Positions 48,576 through 58,092 of a stretch of DNA of 64,000 nucleotides are shown here, one piece after another. The notes under the pieces were generated by a model. The model saw nothing but the letters and a program-made list of their open reading frames with translations, was not told the DNA's origin and did not search any database. The position numbers were made by a program, and so were the translations under genes. Source of the DNA: Antarcticimicrobium luteum (GTDB lineage: Bacteria > Pseudomonadota > Alphaproteobacteria > Rhodobacterales > Rhodobacteraceae); assembly GCF_004358185.1 (NCBI RefSeq), contig NZ_SMUV01000065.1, positions 1-64,000 of the forward strand, read 5' to 3'. How positions within the stretch are numbered: the first letter of the stretch is position 1; every line of letters starts with the position of its first letter.

Positions 48576-50660
48576 ATGCCGAAACCGAGTTATGACGGCC
48601 CGATCCTGGAGATCGATAAGCTTTCGATCTCCTTCTTCACCCGGCTGAGGGAAATTCCCGCAGTGATGGATTTCTCGGTCGCGGTGCGGCCGGGCGAGGC
48701 GGTGGGCCTGGTCGGCGAGAGCGGCTGCGGCAAGTCCACCGTGGCGCTGGGCGTGATGCGCGATCTGGGCAAGAACGGGCGCATCACCGGCGGCACGATC
48801 AGGTTCAAGGGCCGCGACATGGGCGAGATGAGCCGCGAGGAGCTGGGCAGGATCCGCGGCAACGAGATCGCGATGATCTACCAGGAACCGATGGCGAGCC
48901 TGAACCCGGCGATGAAGATCGGCCGCCAACTGATGGAGGTGCCGATGATCCATCAGGGCGCCTCCGAGGCCGAGGCCCGCGCGCGGGCGTTGCAGGTGGT
49001 CGAGGATGTGAAACTGCCCGACCCCAAGCGCATCCTGAATTCCTACCCGCACCAGCTTTCGGGCGGCCAGCAACAACGCATCGTTATCGCCATGGCGCTG
49101 ATGTCCGAACCCGCCCTGCTGATCCTGGACGAGCCGACCACCGCGCTCGACGTGACGGTCGAGGCGGCGGTGGTCGAGCTGGTCAAGGATCTGGGCAAAA
49201 AATACGGCACCTCGATGCTGTTCATCAGCCACAACCTCGGGCTGGTGCTGGAAACCTGCGACCGGCTTTGCGTGATGTATTCCGGCGAGGCGGTGGAGCG
49301 CGGCAGCATCGAGGATGTCTTCGACGAGATGCAGCACCCCTATACCCAGGCGCTGTTCCGCTCGATCCCGCTGCCGGGGGCGGACAAGAACGCCCGCCCG
49401 CTCAAGGCGATCCCCGGCAACTTTCCGCTGCCGCACGAACGCCCCCGGGGCTGCAATTTCGGCCCGCGCTGCGACTATTTCGAGGCCGGCCGATGCGATG
49501 CGCGCGACATCCCGATGTCCGACGTGCCCGGCAACGACCGCCACGCCACCCGCTGCCTGAAATTCCAGGAGATCGACTGGGCCGCCCCGGCCGAACTCAT
49601 GGAGACCAAGGAAAAAGGCGCGATCGGCGAGGTCATCCTGAAGATGGACAAGCTGAAGAAATACTACGAGGTGTCTGCCAATGCCCTGTTCGGCGGCGGC
49701 GCGCGCAAGGTGGTCAAGGCCAACGAGGAGCTGAGCTTCGAGGCGCGCGAAAGCGAGACACTGGCCATCGTCGGCGAATCCGGCTGCGGCAAGTCCACCT
49801 TTGCCAAGGTGCTGATGGGACTGGAGACGGCGACCGAGGGTCAGATCCTGCTCGACGGGCGCAACATCGAACAGATCCCGATCCAGCAGCGCGACCGCAA
49901 GACCGTGGGCGAGGTTCAGATGGTGTTCCAGAACCCCTTCGACACACTCAACCCCTCGATGACGGTGGGCCGGCAGATCATCCGCGCGCTGGAGATCTTC
50001 GGTGTGGGCAATTCAGAGGCCGAGCGGCGCAACCGCATGCTGGAACTGCTGGATCTGGTCAAACTGCCCCGCGAATTCGCCCAGCGGATGCCGCGGCAGC
50101 TGTCCGGCGGGCAGAAGCAGCGCGTCGGCATCGCCCGCGCCTTTGCCGGCGGCGCCCGTATCGTGGTGGCGGACGAGCCCGTCTCGGCGCTGGATGTCTC
50201 GGTCCAGGCCGCCGTCACCGACCTGCTGATGGAGATCCAGCGCGAGGAAAAGACCACGCTGCTGTTCATCTCGCACGACCTGTCGATCGTGCGCTATCTC
50301 TCTGACCGGGTGATGGTGATGTACCTGGGCCATGTGGTCGAACTGGGCACTACCGATCAGGTGTTCAGCCCGCCCTATCATCCCTATACAGAGGCGCTGC
50401 TGTCAGCGGTCCCGATCGCCGACACCTCGGTCCAAAAGACGCACATCGTGCTGGAGGGCGACATCCCCTCGGCGATGAACCCGCCGCCGGGCTGCCCGTT
50501 CCAGACCCGCTGCCGGTGGAAATCGGAGGTGCCGGGGGGCCTGTGCGAGCGCGAGGTGCCGAAGGTGCGCGACCTGGCCGAAGGCCATCAGGTCAAATGC
50601 CACCTGAGCGACGAGAAGCTGGCCGAAATGGAGCCGGTGATCAAGATCGCGGCGGAGTGA
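48576..50660 (+). CDS. Fused double ATP-binding protein of peptide ABC transporter (DppD-DppF)
   Basis: 694 aa with two complete ABC domains. Domain 1: Walker A GESGCGKST, signature LSGGQQQR, Walker B LLILDEPTTALD. Domain 2: Walker A GESGCGKST, signature LSGGQKQR, Walker B VVADEPVSALD. Each is followed by the oligopeptide C-terminal region (GCNFGPRCDYF and GCPFQTRCRW). CGGGAG precedes ATG 48576. Fusing the two ATPases makes the transporter one protein shorter; it closes the operon. Confidence 0.95.
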   Translation: MPKPSYDGPILEIDKLSISFFTRLREIPAVMDFSVAVRPGEAVGLVGESGCGKSTVALGVMRDLGKNGRITGGTIRFKGRDMGEMSREELGRIRGNEIAMIYQEPMASLNPAMKIGRQLMEVPMIHQGASEAEARARALQVVEDVKLPDPKRILNSYPHQLSGGQQQRIVIAMALMSEPALLILDEPTTALDVTVEAAVVELVKDLGKKYGTSMLFISHNLGLVLETCDRLCVMYSGEAVERGSIEDVFDEMQHPYTQALFRSIPLPGADKNARPLKAIPGNFPLPHERPRGCNFGPRCDYFEAGRCDARDIPMSDVPGNDRHATRCLKFQEIDWAAPAELMETKEKGAIGEVILKMDKLKKYYEVSANALFGGGARKVVKANEELSFEARESETLAIVGESGCGKSTFAKVLMGLETATEGQILLDGRNIEQIPIQQRDRKTVGEVQMVFQNPFDTLNPSMTVGRQIIRALEIFGVGNSEAERRNRMLELLDLVKLPREFAQRMPRQLSGGQKQRVGIARAFAGGARIVVADEPVSALDVSVQAAVTDLLMEIQREEKTTLLFISHDLSIVRYLSDRVMVMYLGHVVELGTTDQVFSPPYHPYTEALLSAVPIADTSVQKTHIVLEGDIPSAMNPPPGCPFQTRCRWKSEVPGGLCEREVPKVRDLAEGHQVKCHLSDEKLAEMEPVIKIAAE

Positions 50661-51219
50661 GGGGCGGCGCTGCGGGCAGTGAGCCGACCTTCGCTGTGCG
50701 CCAACCAAGGATGACAGTGATGCGCAGGGAGCGGGCTTTGCTAAGCCGCAGGGTTGCGCTGACGCTGCGGCATGCGACCGGCCCTAAGCTGCCGTTTGAC
50801 CGAGTTGCAGCGGAGGTTCGCAGGAGCCGAAAGCGGTCCCACTCCTGCGTGCCAATGTGCCGGGATTGTTCATGCAGGTCAGGCGGAGAGCAGTCGTTCG
50901 CTGCGACCCATGCGAACATAGGCTACGCGGAGTTTGCTGACAGTGCGGCCTTGAAGAATCGAACGGGTATGCCTCGGCAACTCGCTTCAGAGCAAAGGCG
51001 TTTGAACCCTGTCGGGGTGCTACGAACGCCTGCCCAGCTCCTTGGAACTGGCAGAATCCTACCCATGTTATTGAATAACACTTGAGGGCATAGCTAGTTG
51101 ACCACAAGATTACGACAAACGACCGGGTAACTCGTTTGCCTGGCAACATGGCGAACTGGCGACAATCCTGAAGCGCAAGGGCCATACCACCGCGACCTGC
51201 GGTAAGAAGGAGAAAGACA
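50661..51219. other. Non-coding stretch, possibly degenerate sequence
   Basis: About 560 bp with lower GC than its flanks. Short open frames appear on both strands but none resembles a known protein. Motifs of the kind ttcgctg(t/c)g and gcgaac recur (around 50690, 50812, 50897). This looks like decayed or repeat-derived sequence. The last 30 bp hold the ribosome-binding site of the next gene (AAGAAGGAG). Confidence 0.5.
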
Positions 51220-51834
51220 ATGAAACTTTTGATAGCAGCAGCGACGGCTGTTCTGGTTGCATCTCAGGCATTTGCCGGCTCGTACGAGGTAAGATGCGAG
51301 ACAAAGAGAGTACCGTATCAGGAAACCGTCAAAGGCGGAACTCCCGAGAAAGTAATCGGCGGAGCGATTGTCGGCGGGGTGATCGGGAAAGTCGTGACAA
51401 AGAAAGATGCCGGCGCTGCCGCCGGCGCGATCATCGGCGGCGCCGTCGCCAATGAAACGAGCAAAAAGACCGTCACCAAATACAAAGACGTCGAAACCTG
51501 CTCGAACGTGTTCATTCCCGCGCGCGTCACGAATGAGGAAACGCTGCGACAGGCCTTGCTGGATCTGAACGCCGGCAAGCCGGTCAGCAAGGAAAAGACC
51601 ATGGACGTGCAGTATACGATCGGCGTCGCCCATGACGGAAAATGGGGGCCGCAGTCTCAGCTTGCCGCCGAGAAATACCTGGCAAACCTTGCGCCCGACG
51701 CGCCGCTGTATTCACTGGTGGTCAATGATGTGGTCATCGTCAGCTCGGCCGACGTCAGTGCGGTCGATCAGATCAAGAATGCGCTGCTTGAAGCAGGTAT
51801 CCAATCGCAAATCTTTGTTGATTTGCAGCGGTGA
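51220..51834 (+). CDS. Exported glycine-zipper protein
   Basis: 204 aa. A signal peptide spans about residues 1-19 (ending QAFA). A glycine zipper follows: VIGGAIVGGVIGKVV, then AAAGAIIGGAVANETS, as in glycine-zipper 2TM/Rick_17kDa-type proteins. The C-terminal part has VAHDGKWGPQSQLAAEKYL. There is no lipobox Cys. Likely outer-membrane or periplasmic. AAGAAGGAG precedes ATG. A strong hairpin follows. Confidence 0.82.
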   Translation: MKLLIAAATAVLVASQAFAGSYEVRCETKRVPYQETVKGGTPEKVIGGAIVGGVIGKVVTKKDAGAAAGAIIGGAVANETSKKTVTKYKDVETCSNVFIPARVTNEETLRQALLDLNAGKPVSKEKTMDVQYTIGVAHDGKWGPQSQLAAEKYLANLAPDAPLYSLVVNDVVIVSSADVSAVDQIKNALLEAGIQSQIFVDLQR

Positions 51835-51840
51835 ATGTCA

Positions 51841-51865
51841 GCGGCGCTACGCAATGTAGCGCCGC
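51841..51865 (+). other. Strong hairpin after the glycine-zipper gene
   Basis: GCGGCGCTAC (51841-51850) pairs perfectly with GTAGCGCCGC (51856-51865) around a five-base loop, 6 bp after the stop. It lacks a T-tract, so termination would need another factor. Confidence 0.5.
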
Positions 51866-52251
51866 CGGCGATCGCAGGCGAAAACGCCCAAACCACGGTT
51901 CGGAACGTGTTCGTCGGGCAATCGGCATCCGTGTCAGCGTATTTCGGATGCCCGCGCTCTCCACATTGCAGTGGAGCGGATATTCCCCGCTTGTGAAATC
52001 ACCCCGAAGCGGATCATTGGCACAGGTCTCGGACATGCTCCGGGACAGCGGTCATCAAGCCGACGAAGGTCAGCTCCGGGCTGTGACCGGTCATTGGGCG
52101 CCAAACGCATGAACGTCGGCCCAGGGCCGGGATCGACGAACAGGTTATTCTGGCTTGATCTGATCACGTTGCGATGCCGCAGGTCGGCTCCGAGCCAAAA
52201 GCGAACGGCTCGCTTCCGTGAGTGTTGCCAAAATTCAAATCGACGTGCTTC
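51866..52251. other. Non-coding stretch before the ModA-like gene
   Basis: About 390 bp. No protein family, RNA gene or insertion sequence was recognised. A partial inverted repeat (CGGCTCcgagccaaaagcgaacggctcg) near 52190 may be a minor hairpin. Confidence 0.4.
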
Positions 52252-52989
52252 ATGAAAGACATGCCGCGCCTGCGGCTTTCAAGAAGGTCAAACAAAATTA
52301 CGAGAGATTTGCGCATCTTCGCGCCAGTGGCGATCCAGGCGATCATGACCCGCCTTATTCCGCGCATTGAGACAGCCATAGGGCTTTCAATCTCGCCGAT
52401 GATCGACCTGAACCCAGCGATACCCCAACGGATATCGGCGGGCGAAGAATACGACATCGGCCTGACGAATCCACACTATGCCAGGGAACTGATTGCGGGC
52501 GGGCACGCAGACGGCGCAAGTCATCGTGCGTTTGGCCGTGTGCCTCTTGCAGTGGGGAGAAAGGCCGGGCCGGAAACCGCGATCTTGGGGGGCGAGCAGG
52601 AGATCAAGGCCCTTCTCCGCGCCGCCCGAAGTATCGGGTATACCGGCACCGGGACGAGCGGACGGACGTATCTCGATGTAGTGGAGAGGTTGGGCCTGAC
52701 CGGCGTCGTCCTCCCAAGAAGCCGGGCCATGGGGGGCGGCGAGCCAGTAGCGTCGGTTGCGGCAGGTGACACCGACCTCGCAATTGCCCCGCTGAGCACG
52801 ATCCTTTCCACGCCGGGCCTCGTTCCCGCGGCGGTGTTTCCCGACAAGCTCGGGACCCATATCGACATGTCGATTTTCTTCAGCGCGACACCGCGAAGCG
52901 GCGCGGCAGCCGCGTTCGGGTTTCTTTCAGCAAGTGACCTCGACGACGAACTCCGCGCGGCAGGCATCCTGCGCTTTGAATTGGACTGA
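52252..52989 (+). CDS. ModA-like substrate-binding-domain protein, no signal peptide
   Basis: About 245 aa from ATG 52252 (starts at GTG 52222 and ATG 52261 are also open; none has a good ribosome-binding site). The core matches extracellular solute-binding proteins of the molybdate/tungstate-like group: LRIFAPVAIQAIMTRLIPRIE-type start, IPQRISAGEEYDIGLTNP, GYTGTGTSGRTYLDVVERLG. No hydrophobic signal precedes the core, and no permease gene is adjacent. It may be a cytosolic sensor-like domain or a gene that lost its export signal. Confidence 0.68.
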   Translation: MKDMPRLRLSRRSNKITRDLRIFAPVAIQAIMTRLIPRIETAIGLSISPMIDLNPAIPQRISAGEEYDIGLTNPHYARELIAGGHADGASHRAFGRVPLAVGRKAGPETAILGGEQEIKALLRAARSIGYTGTGTSGRTYLDVVERLGLTGVVLPRSRAMGGGEPVASVAAGDTDLAIAPLSTILSTPGLVPAAVFPDKLGTHIDMSIFFSATPRSGAAAAFGFLSASDLDDELRAAGILRFELD

Positions 52990-53180
52990 CTTGGCCTCGA
53001 TAGCCTACGGTCGCGCATGGTCTCAGGTCGGCCGTTTCGTCTGCCCAGCGGACTTTCCAGGCGGAAGTCTCTCTGCACGCCGTTGCGAATGGCAGCTATC
53101 ATCAAGCAGCGCCGCAGCATCTCGCGATTGACGAGTGGCAGCAATGGGCCGGCGGCAGCAATCCAGCCCGGCCCGCCCCC

Positions 53181-54329
53181 TCACTCCCCCAACAAATCCT
53201 CATAGCGCGCGTCGGTCAGCGTCTTCAGGAACGCCACCAGCGCATCGATTCGGTCGTCCTCCAGTGCCGGGCCGGTGGTCAGCTCTTTCATCGACAGCGT
53301 CCCGTCCACCTCCGGCGCGGCAAAGGGCTGGCCGGTTTCCGGGTTGATCTGCCGCGCCTCGGACCTGGTGTTATACGTGTTATAGAACAGCACGACCGTG
53401 CGCAGATCCTCGAACACGCCGTTGTGCATATAGGGCCCGGTCACCGCCACGTTGCGCAAGCTGGGAACCTTGAACTTACCCGCCTGCGCCAGGTCGTCGA
53501 CGCCCGGGTTGTCCATGAGGCCCCGGTCCGGCCCCGCCATATGCGCCAGCGCCGGGTTCGGCGGCACACCGATGTTGTGGTATTCGTAGTTGCTGAAGGT
53601 CTCCTGCGGGTCCACCGGGCTGGTCTTCAGCTGGTGGCACAGGTTGCAGTTGGTGAACTGCTGCGAAAAGAACAGCAACCGGCCCAGATCCTCCTGCCGC
53701 GTCAGCTCGTATTCGCCGCGCAGATAGCGGTCGTATTTGCTGTCGAAGGGGGCGAACTCCGGTGTGCGCTCATAGGCGGCGATCGCCCGGGTCATGGCGT
53801 CATAGGCGGCCTCGGGGATGTCGAAAACCGCCTTGCCCGCCAGCGCCTCCAACGCCGCGACATACTCGGGGGTCTCGCGCAGCCGCGCCACCACCGCCGG
53901 TTTGTCCGGCATCGCCATCTCCACCTGGTTCAGCGGCGGCCCGCCCGCCTGCGCCTCCAGATCCGCTGCACGACCGTCCAGGAACAGCCCGCCGACCCAT
54001 TTTCCCTCGGCGCTCAGATGAAAGGGCGGCGTCAGCGCGGCATAGCCGACGGTCGGCGCGTTGCGCGTGCCCAGCGAGCGCCCGTCGTCGCCCAGCGAGA
54101 CGGCGCGGCCCAGATCGGTCTCGCGCGGATCGACAAAGCCGGAATTCGGATCGTGACAGGTGGCGCAGGCCTGGGTGCGGTCGCGGGACAGGTTGGGGTC
54201 GAAAAACAGCGCCTCGCCCAAGCTTTCCCAACTGCCGAACCCCGGCCCGGCCGCCAGCGGCCCCGCAAGAGCCGCCAAACCCATGGCCATACCCGTGCCC
54301 ATGCCCCAGATCCGCATCGCCGCCCGCAT
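53181..54329 (-). CDS. Di-heme cytochrome c peroxidase (MauG/CcpA family)
   Basis: 382 aa. A signal peptide spans about residues 1-27. Two CXXCH haem sites are present: CATCH (QACATCHDPNSGFVD) and CNLCH (FTNCNLCHQLKT). The C-terminal text FKVPSLRNVAVTGPYMHNG is typical of the family. These periplasmic enzymes reduce H2O2 or make modified cofactors (MauG). GGGAG precedes ATG 54329. No partner gene is adjacent, so the substrate is unclear. Confidence 0.93.
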   Translation of the reverse strand: MRAAMRIWGMGTGMAMGLAALAGPLAAGPGFGSWESLGEALFFDPNLSRDRTQACATCHDPNSGFVDPRETDLGRAVSLGDDGRSLGTRNAPTVGYAALTPPFHLSAEGKWVGGLFLDGRAADLEAQAGGPPLNQVEMAMPDKPAVVARLRETPEYVAALEALAGKAVFDIPEAAYDAMTRAIAAYERTPEFAPFDSKYDRYLRGEYELTRQEDLGRLLFFSQQFTNCNLCHQLKTSPVDPQETFSNYEYHNIGVPPNPALAHMAGPDRGLMDNPGVDDLAQAGKFKVPSLRNVAVTGPYMHNGVFEDLRTVVLFYNTYNTRSEARQINPETGQPFAAPEVDGTLSMKELTTGPALEDDRIDALVAFLKTLTDARYEDLLGE

Positions 54330-54455
54330 ACCCGCATCTCCCGCGCCGCCATTTCCAGAGCGTTATAGTCAGGAATTTATCGGATGCAAAGCGGACAGCC
54401 TGCCCCAGGGGCGACTGCGATTGTGGATGTGATTGCGGGTAAGACTGCGGGCGCG

Positions 54456-55037
54456 TCAGCTGCCCCAGATCGCCTTGACGTAATTCCGGGTCTCGTCATA
54501 GGGCGGCACACCGCCGTGTTTCTTCACCGCGTCCGGCCCGGCGTTATAGGCGGCCAGCGCCAGCCGCCAGGATTTGAACTTGCGGTACTGTTTGGCCAGA
54601 TACCGCGCGCCGCCGTCCAGGTTTTCCCCCGGATCGGCCGGGTCCACGCCCAGCCGCCGCGCGGTGTCCGGCATCAGCTGCGCCAGTCCCAGCGCCCCCT
54701 TGTGCGAGACCGCGTTCGGGTTCCAGCCGGACTCCTGCTGCACCAGCCGCAGGAACAGATCCTCGGGCACGTCATGACGTCGCGCCGCTGCCCGCGCCAA
54801 CTCCAGATACTCGCCCTTGTATTTGCCGGCATAGGGCAGCGGACCCCATTTGCTTGGCGTGTGGACCGAGGGCGGTTGCAGGCGCACGGAATCGTTGTAC
54901 TGGATCGCCGCGCGGGTATCGAGGACGCGGGTCTGCGACTTGAACAGGTTCTTCTGCCCGCGGGTCGCAAAGATATCCGCCCCCGCAGGCGCCCCAAGGC
55001 CGACCGCCACCAAAATTCCGATCGTAATCCTGCGCAT
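54456..55037 (-). CDS. Lytic transglycosylase (SLT-type)
   Basis: 193 aa. Signal peptide at about residues 1-20 ([15 protein letters not shown]). The SLT domain has the catalytic Glu in [18 protein letters not shown], then [26 protein letters not shown] and [17 protein letters not shown]. It cleaves peptidoglycan glycan strands, making 1,6-anhydro ends. ATG 55037 (MRRITIG) starts the signal peptide; the frame extends upstream to 55481 without conservation. Confidence 0.94.
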   Translation of the reverse strand: MRRITIGILVAVGLGAPAGADIFATRGQKNLFKSQTRVLDTRAAIQYNDSVRLQPPSVHTPSKWGPLPYAGKYKGEYLELARAAARRHDVPEDLFLRLVQQESGWNPNAVSHKGALGLAQLMPDTARRLGVDPADPGENLDGGARYLAKQYRKFKSWRLALAAYNAGPDAVKKHGGVPPYDETRNYVKAIWGS

Positions 55038-55251
55038 TCCGACCTGCCCCGCACCGTTCACAACCGGCGCAACTATACAGATTTCGCACCCAAAGGAAAG
55101 TTGCCCCGCCGCCGCCGCGCCCGGCCCCGGCACAACCGCGCCGAAGCCGGCGGATAACCATGTTTCAACCTCTGTGCGGGAGGTATAGGGTGCCCATCCA
55201 AGGATCGTACAGATTCGGGCATAAACTGGACAAAACAAGACGGGGGCTCTC

Positions 55252-55767
55252 ATGGCCGGGTCAGTGAACAAAGTCATTCTCATCGGCAATCTGGGCCGCG
55301 ATCCCGAGGTGCGCAGCTTTCCAAACGGCGGCAAGGTCTGCAACCTGCGGATCGCCACCTCCGACACCTGGAAAGACCGCAACACCGGCGAGCGGCGCGA
55401 AAAGACCGAATGGCATTCGGTGGCAATCTTCAACGAAAACCTCGCCCGTCTGGCCGAGCAATACCTGCGCAAGGGCTCCAAGGTCTATGTCGAGGGCAAG
55501 CTCGAAACCCGCAAGTGGCAGGATCAGTCCGGCCAAGACCGTTATAGCACCGAGGTGGTGCTGCGCCCGTTCTCGGGCGAGCTGACCTTTCTCGACGGCC
55601 GCGATGGCGGTCAGGGCGGCGGCGGTCAGGGCGGCAGCTATGGGGGTGGCCAGGGCGGTGGCGGCTATGACAGCGGTCCGCAGGACGATCCCTATGGCGG
55701 CGCCCCCTCGGGCGGTGGCCGCGGTGCCCCGTCGAGCAATATCGAAGACGACGAAATCCCGTTCTGA
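55252..55767 (+). CDS. ssb: Single-stranded DNA-binding protein
   Basis: 171 aa. OB-fold text: [39 protein letters not shown] and [16 protein letters not shown] Gly/Gln-rich linker ([10 protein letters not shown] etc.) precedes the acidic tip DDEIPF that recruits partner enzymes. No GTTC-N7-GTTC box was found upstream. Confidence 0.98.
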   Translation: MAGSVNKVILIGNLGRDPEVRSFPNGGKVCNLRIATSDTWKDRNTGERREKTEWHSVAIFNENLARLAEQYLRKGSKVYVEGKLETRKWQDQSGQDRYSTEVVLRPFSGELTFLDGRDGGQGGGGQGGSYGGGQGGGGYDSGPQDDPYGGAPSGGGRGAPSSNIEDDEIPF

Positions 55768-55776
55768 GAGCGGGTC

Positions 55777-55812
55777 ACGGGGCGGCCCTTCCGGCACGCC
55801 CCGTTTTCATTT
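55777..55812 (+). terminator. Probable terminator of ssb
   Basis: ACGGGGCG (55777-55784) pairs with CGCCCCGT (55797-55804) with a 12-base loop, followed by TTTCATTTCC. Fairly weak T-tract. It is 9 bp after the ssb stop. Confidence 0.6.
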
Positions 55813-55829
55813 CCGGATGAGGCGGTGAC

Positions 55830-56900
55830 ATGAGCTGGTCTTTCTCCATCGGCAGGATTCTGGGCTCGGAACTTCGGGTCCACGTCACCTTTTTCCTGCT
55901 GCTGGCCTGGGTCGGCTATGCAGCCTATGGCACGTCAGGATGGCCCGGCGCGCTGGAGAATGTCCTGTTCGTCATCACGCTCTTTGCCTGCGTGGTGGCG
56001 CATGAATTCGGCCACGCCCTGACCGCCCGCCGCTATGGCATCAAGACGCCCGACATCACGCTGTTGCCGATCGGCGGGCTGGCGCGGCTGGAACGGATGC
56101 CGGAAAAACCCGGGCAGGAAATTCTGGTCGCGCTGGCCGGCCCGATGGTCAATGTGGTGATCTGGGCGGTTCTTATGCTGGCTGGCGCCAAGATGCCGCT
56201 GGACATGGCCGGGGAGCTGGAGCTGACCGGGCCCGGCTTTCTCGGGCGGCTGGCCTTCGTCAATCTGTTCCTGGCGCTGTTCAATCTGATCCCGGCCTTT
56301 CCGATGGATGGCGGGCGGGTGTTCCGTGCCCTGCTGTCGCTGGCGATGGACCGGGTGAGCGCCACGAGGGTGGCGGCGACGGCCGGGCAGATCGTCGCCT
56401 TTCTGTTCGGTTTCGCCGGGCTCAGCACCGGCAATCCGGTGCTGATCCTGATCGCCGTCTTCGTCTTTGTCGCCGCCAATGCGGAAAGCCAGGATGTGGC
56501 GATGCGCGCGGTGGCCCGGCAACTCAGCGCGCGGGACGCCACCATCACCAGTTACGAGAGCCTGACGCCGGAAGACACGCTTCAGGCCGCCGCCTCGGCG
56601 CTGGTGCACAGCACCCAGCATGAGTTTCCGGTGATCGACACTGATGGCACCTTTCGCGGCTTTGTCACCCGCGGCGCCCTCTTTGCCGCGCTCGCGAAGG
56701 AGGGTCAGCGCACACGGCCGGTGTCCGAGATCATGCAGACCGACATCCCCAGCCTGACGCTGACCACCCGACTGGAGAAGGTTCTGGATGCGCTCTACAA
56801 GGGGGCGCCGGCGGTGGCGATCACCGACAGCAAGGGGCGCATGGTCGGCTATGTCACCCGCGAGAATGTGGGCGAGTTGATGGTGATCAACGGACGCTGA
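55830..56900 (+). CDS. Site-2 protease family protein with CBS domains
   Basis: 356 aa membrane protein. The zinc motif HEFGH is at residues 58-62, and the second ligand motif NLIPAFPMDGGRVFRAL comes later. The C-terminal half has two CBS domains (SYESLTPEDTLQAAASALVH; VSEIMQTDIPSLTLTTRLEK), which usually sense adenylates. It resembles the SpoIVFB/Rip-type group with CBS. Target unknown. Starts 63 bp after ssb. Confidence 0.93.
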   Translation: MSWSFSIGRILGSELRVHVTFFLLLAWVGYAAYGTSGWPGALENVLFVITLFACVVAHEFGHALTARRYGIKTPDITLLPIGGLARLERMPEKPGQEILVALAGPMVNVVIWAVLMLAGAKMPLDMAGELELTGPGFLGRLAFVNLFLALFNLIPAFPMDGGRVFRALLSLAMDRVSATRVAATAGQIVAFLFGFAGLSTGNPVLILIAVFVFVAANAESQDVAMRAVARQLSARDATITSYESLTPEDTLQAAASALVHSTQHEFPVIDTDGTFRGFVTRGALFAALAKEGQRTRPVSEIMQTDIPSLTLTTRLEKVLDALYKGAPAVAITDSKGRMVGYVTRENVGELMVINGR

Positions 56901-56979
56901 TCATTCGACACAAGGGGCTGAGGGCCACGGGCCGCCCCGGGCGGGCAGCCGATCCTTTGCCTCGGTCCGATGCGGGGGC

Positions 56980-58092
56980 TCACCGCCCCGCCAGCGCATC
57001 CTCAAGCAGCGTCAGCACCGCATCCCCCGGGACATCCGAGGTCATGAAGGCCTCGCCGATCCCCTGCGCGAGGATGAATCGGAGCTGGCCATCCACCACC
57101 TTCTTGTCCTGCGCCATCAGACCCAACAGCCCCGCCGCATCCGGCAGGGCGCCCGGAATGTCGGCCAGATCGGTCTTCATTCCCATCGCCCGCAAATGCG
57201 CGCGCACCCGGCTCGGGTCTTCCTGGCTGCACAGCCCCAGCCGCGCCGACAGCTCGAAGGCCAGCGCGCAACCGATCGCCACCCCCTCGCCATGCAGCAG
57301 CCGGTCGGAATAGCCGGTCGCCGCCTCCAGCGCGTGACAAAAGGTATGGCCAAGGTTCAGCAGCGCGCGGTCGCCCTGCTCGGTCTCGTCGCGGGCGACA
57401 ATATCCGCCTTCATCTGGACCGAGCGGGTCACCGCCCGCACCCGCGCCTCCATGTCGCCCCGGGCCAGCGCGGGGCCCTGCGCCTCCAGCCAGCCGAAGA
57501 AATCCGCATCCCCCAGCAGCCCGTATTTCACCACCTCGCCGTAGCCTGCGAGGAAATCGCGCGGCGTCAGCGTACCCAGAACGGCGGTGTCGGCCAGCAC
57601 CAGCGACGGCTGGTGAAAGGCGCCCACAAGGTTCTTGCCCTGGGCCGTGTTGATCCCGGTCTTACCGCCGACCGAGCTGTCGACCTGCGCCAGAAGCGAG
57701 GTGGGGATCTGCACGAAGCGCACGCCGCGGCGCAGCACAGCGGCGGCAAACCCGGCCAGATCGCCGATCACCCCGCCGCCAAAGGCGACCACGATATCGC
57801 GCCGCTCGACCTTTTGCTCCAGCAGCCATTCCACCGCGCGGGTGAACTGCGGCCAGCCCTTGGTCGCCTCGCCGGGCGGCAGCGCCAGCGCCGTCATGTC
57901 GATACCCGCAGCGGTCAGCCCGTCGCGCAGGGCCTCCAGATGCAGCCCCGCGACCGTCTCATCGGTCAGCACGGTGACGCGTTTGCGCGCCAGCAGCGGC
58001 GCGATCCGCGCCCCCGCCTCGGCTATCAGGCCCGGTCCGATTTCCACGTCATAGGATCGGTCACCCAGCGCGACATGGACGCGGTTCTTCAT
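56980..58092 (-). CDS. aroB: 3-dehydroquinate synthase
   Basis: 370 aa. Converts DAHP to 3-dehydroquinate in the shikimate pathway using NAD and a metal. Signatures: VVAFGGGVIGDLAGFAAAV, IPTSLLAQVDSSVGGKTGIN and LNLGHTFCHALEAATG. Overlaps aroK by 4 bp; the aroK-aroB pair is standard. Confidence 0.98.
   Translation of the reverse strand: MKNRVHVALGDRSYDVEIGPGLIAEAGARIAPLLARKRVTVLTDETVAGLHLEALRDGLTAAGIDMTALALPPGEATKGWPQFTRAVEWLLEQKVERRDIVVAFGGGVIGDLAGFAAAVLRRGVRFVQIPTSLLAQVDSSVGGKTGINTAQGKNLVGAFHQPSLVLADTAVLGTLTPRDFLAGYGEVVKYGLLGDADFFGWLEAQGPALARGDMEARVRAVTRSVQMKADIVARDETEQGDRALLNLGHTFCHALEAATGYSDRLLHGEGVAIGCALAFELSARLGLCSQEDPSRVRAHLRAMGMKTDLADIPGALPDAAGLLGLMAQDKKVVDGQLRFILAQGIGEAFMTSDVPGDAVLTLLEDALAGR

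Noticed and set aside
50661-51219. Short open frames on both strands in the gap, as genes
   Set aside because: No resemblance to known proteins, poor start sites and different composition from neighbours.
55166-55251. LexA box before ssb
   Set aside because: No GTTC-N7-GTTC or GAAC-N7-GAAC was found in this leader.
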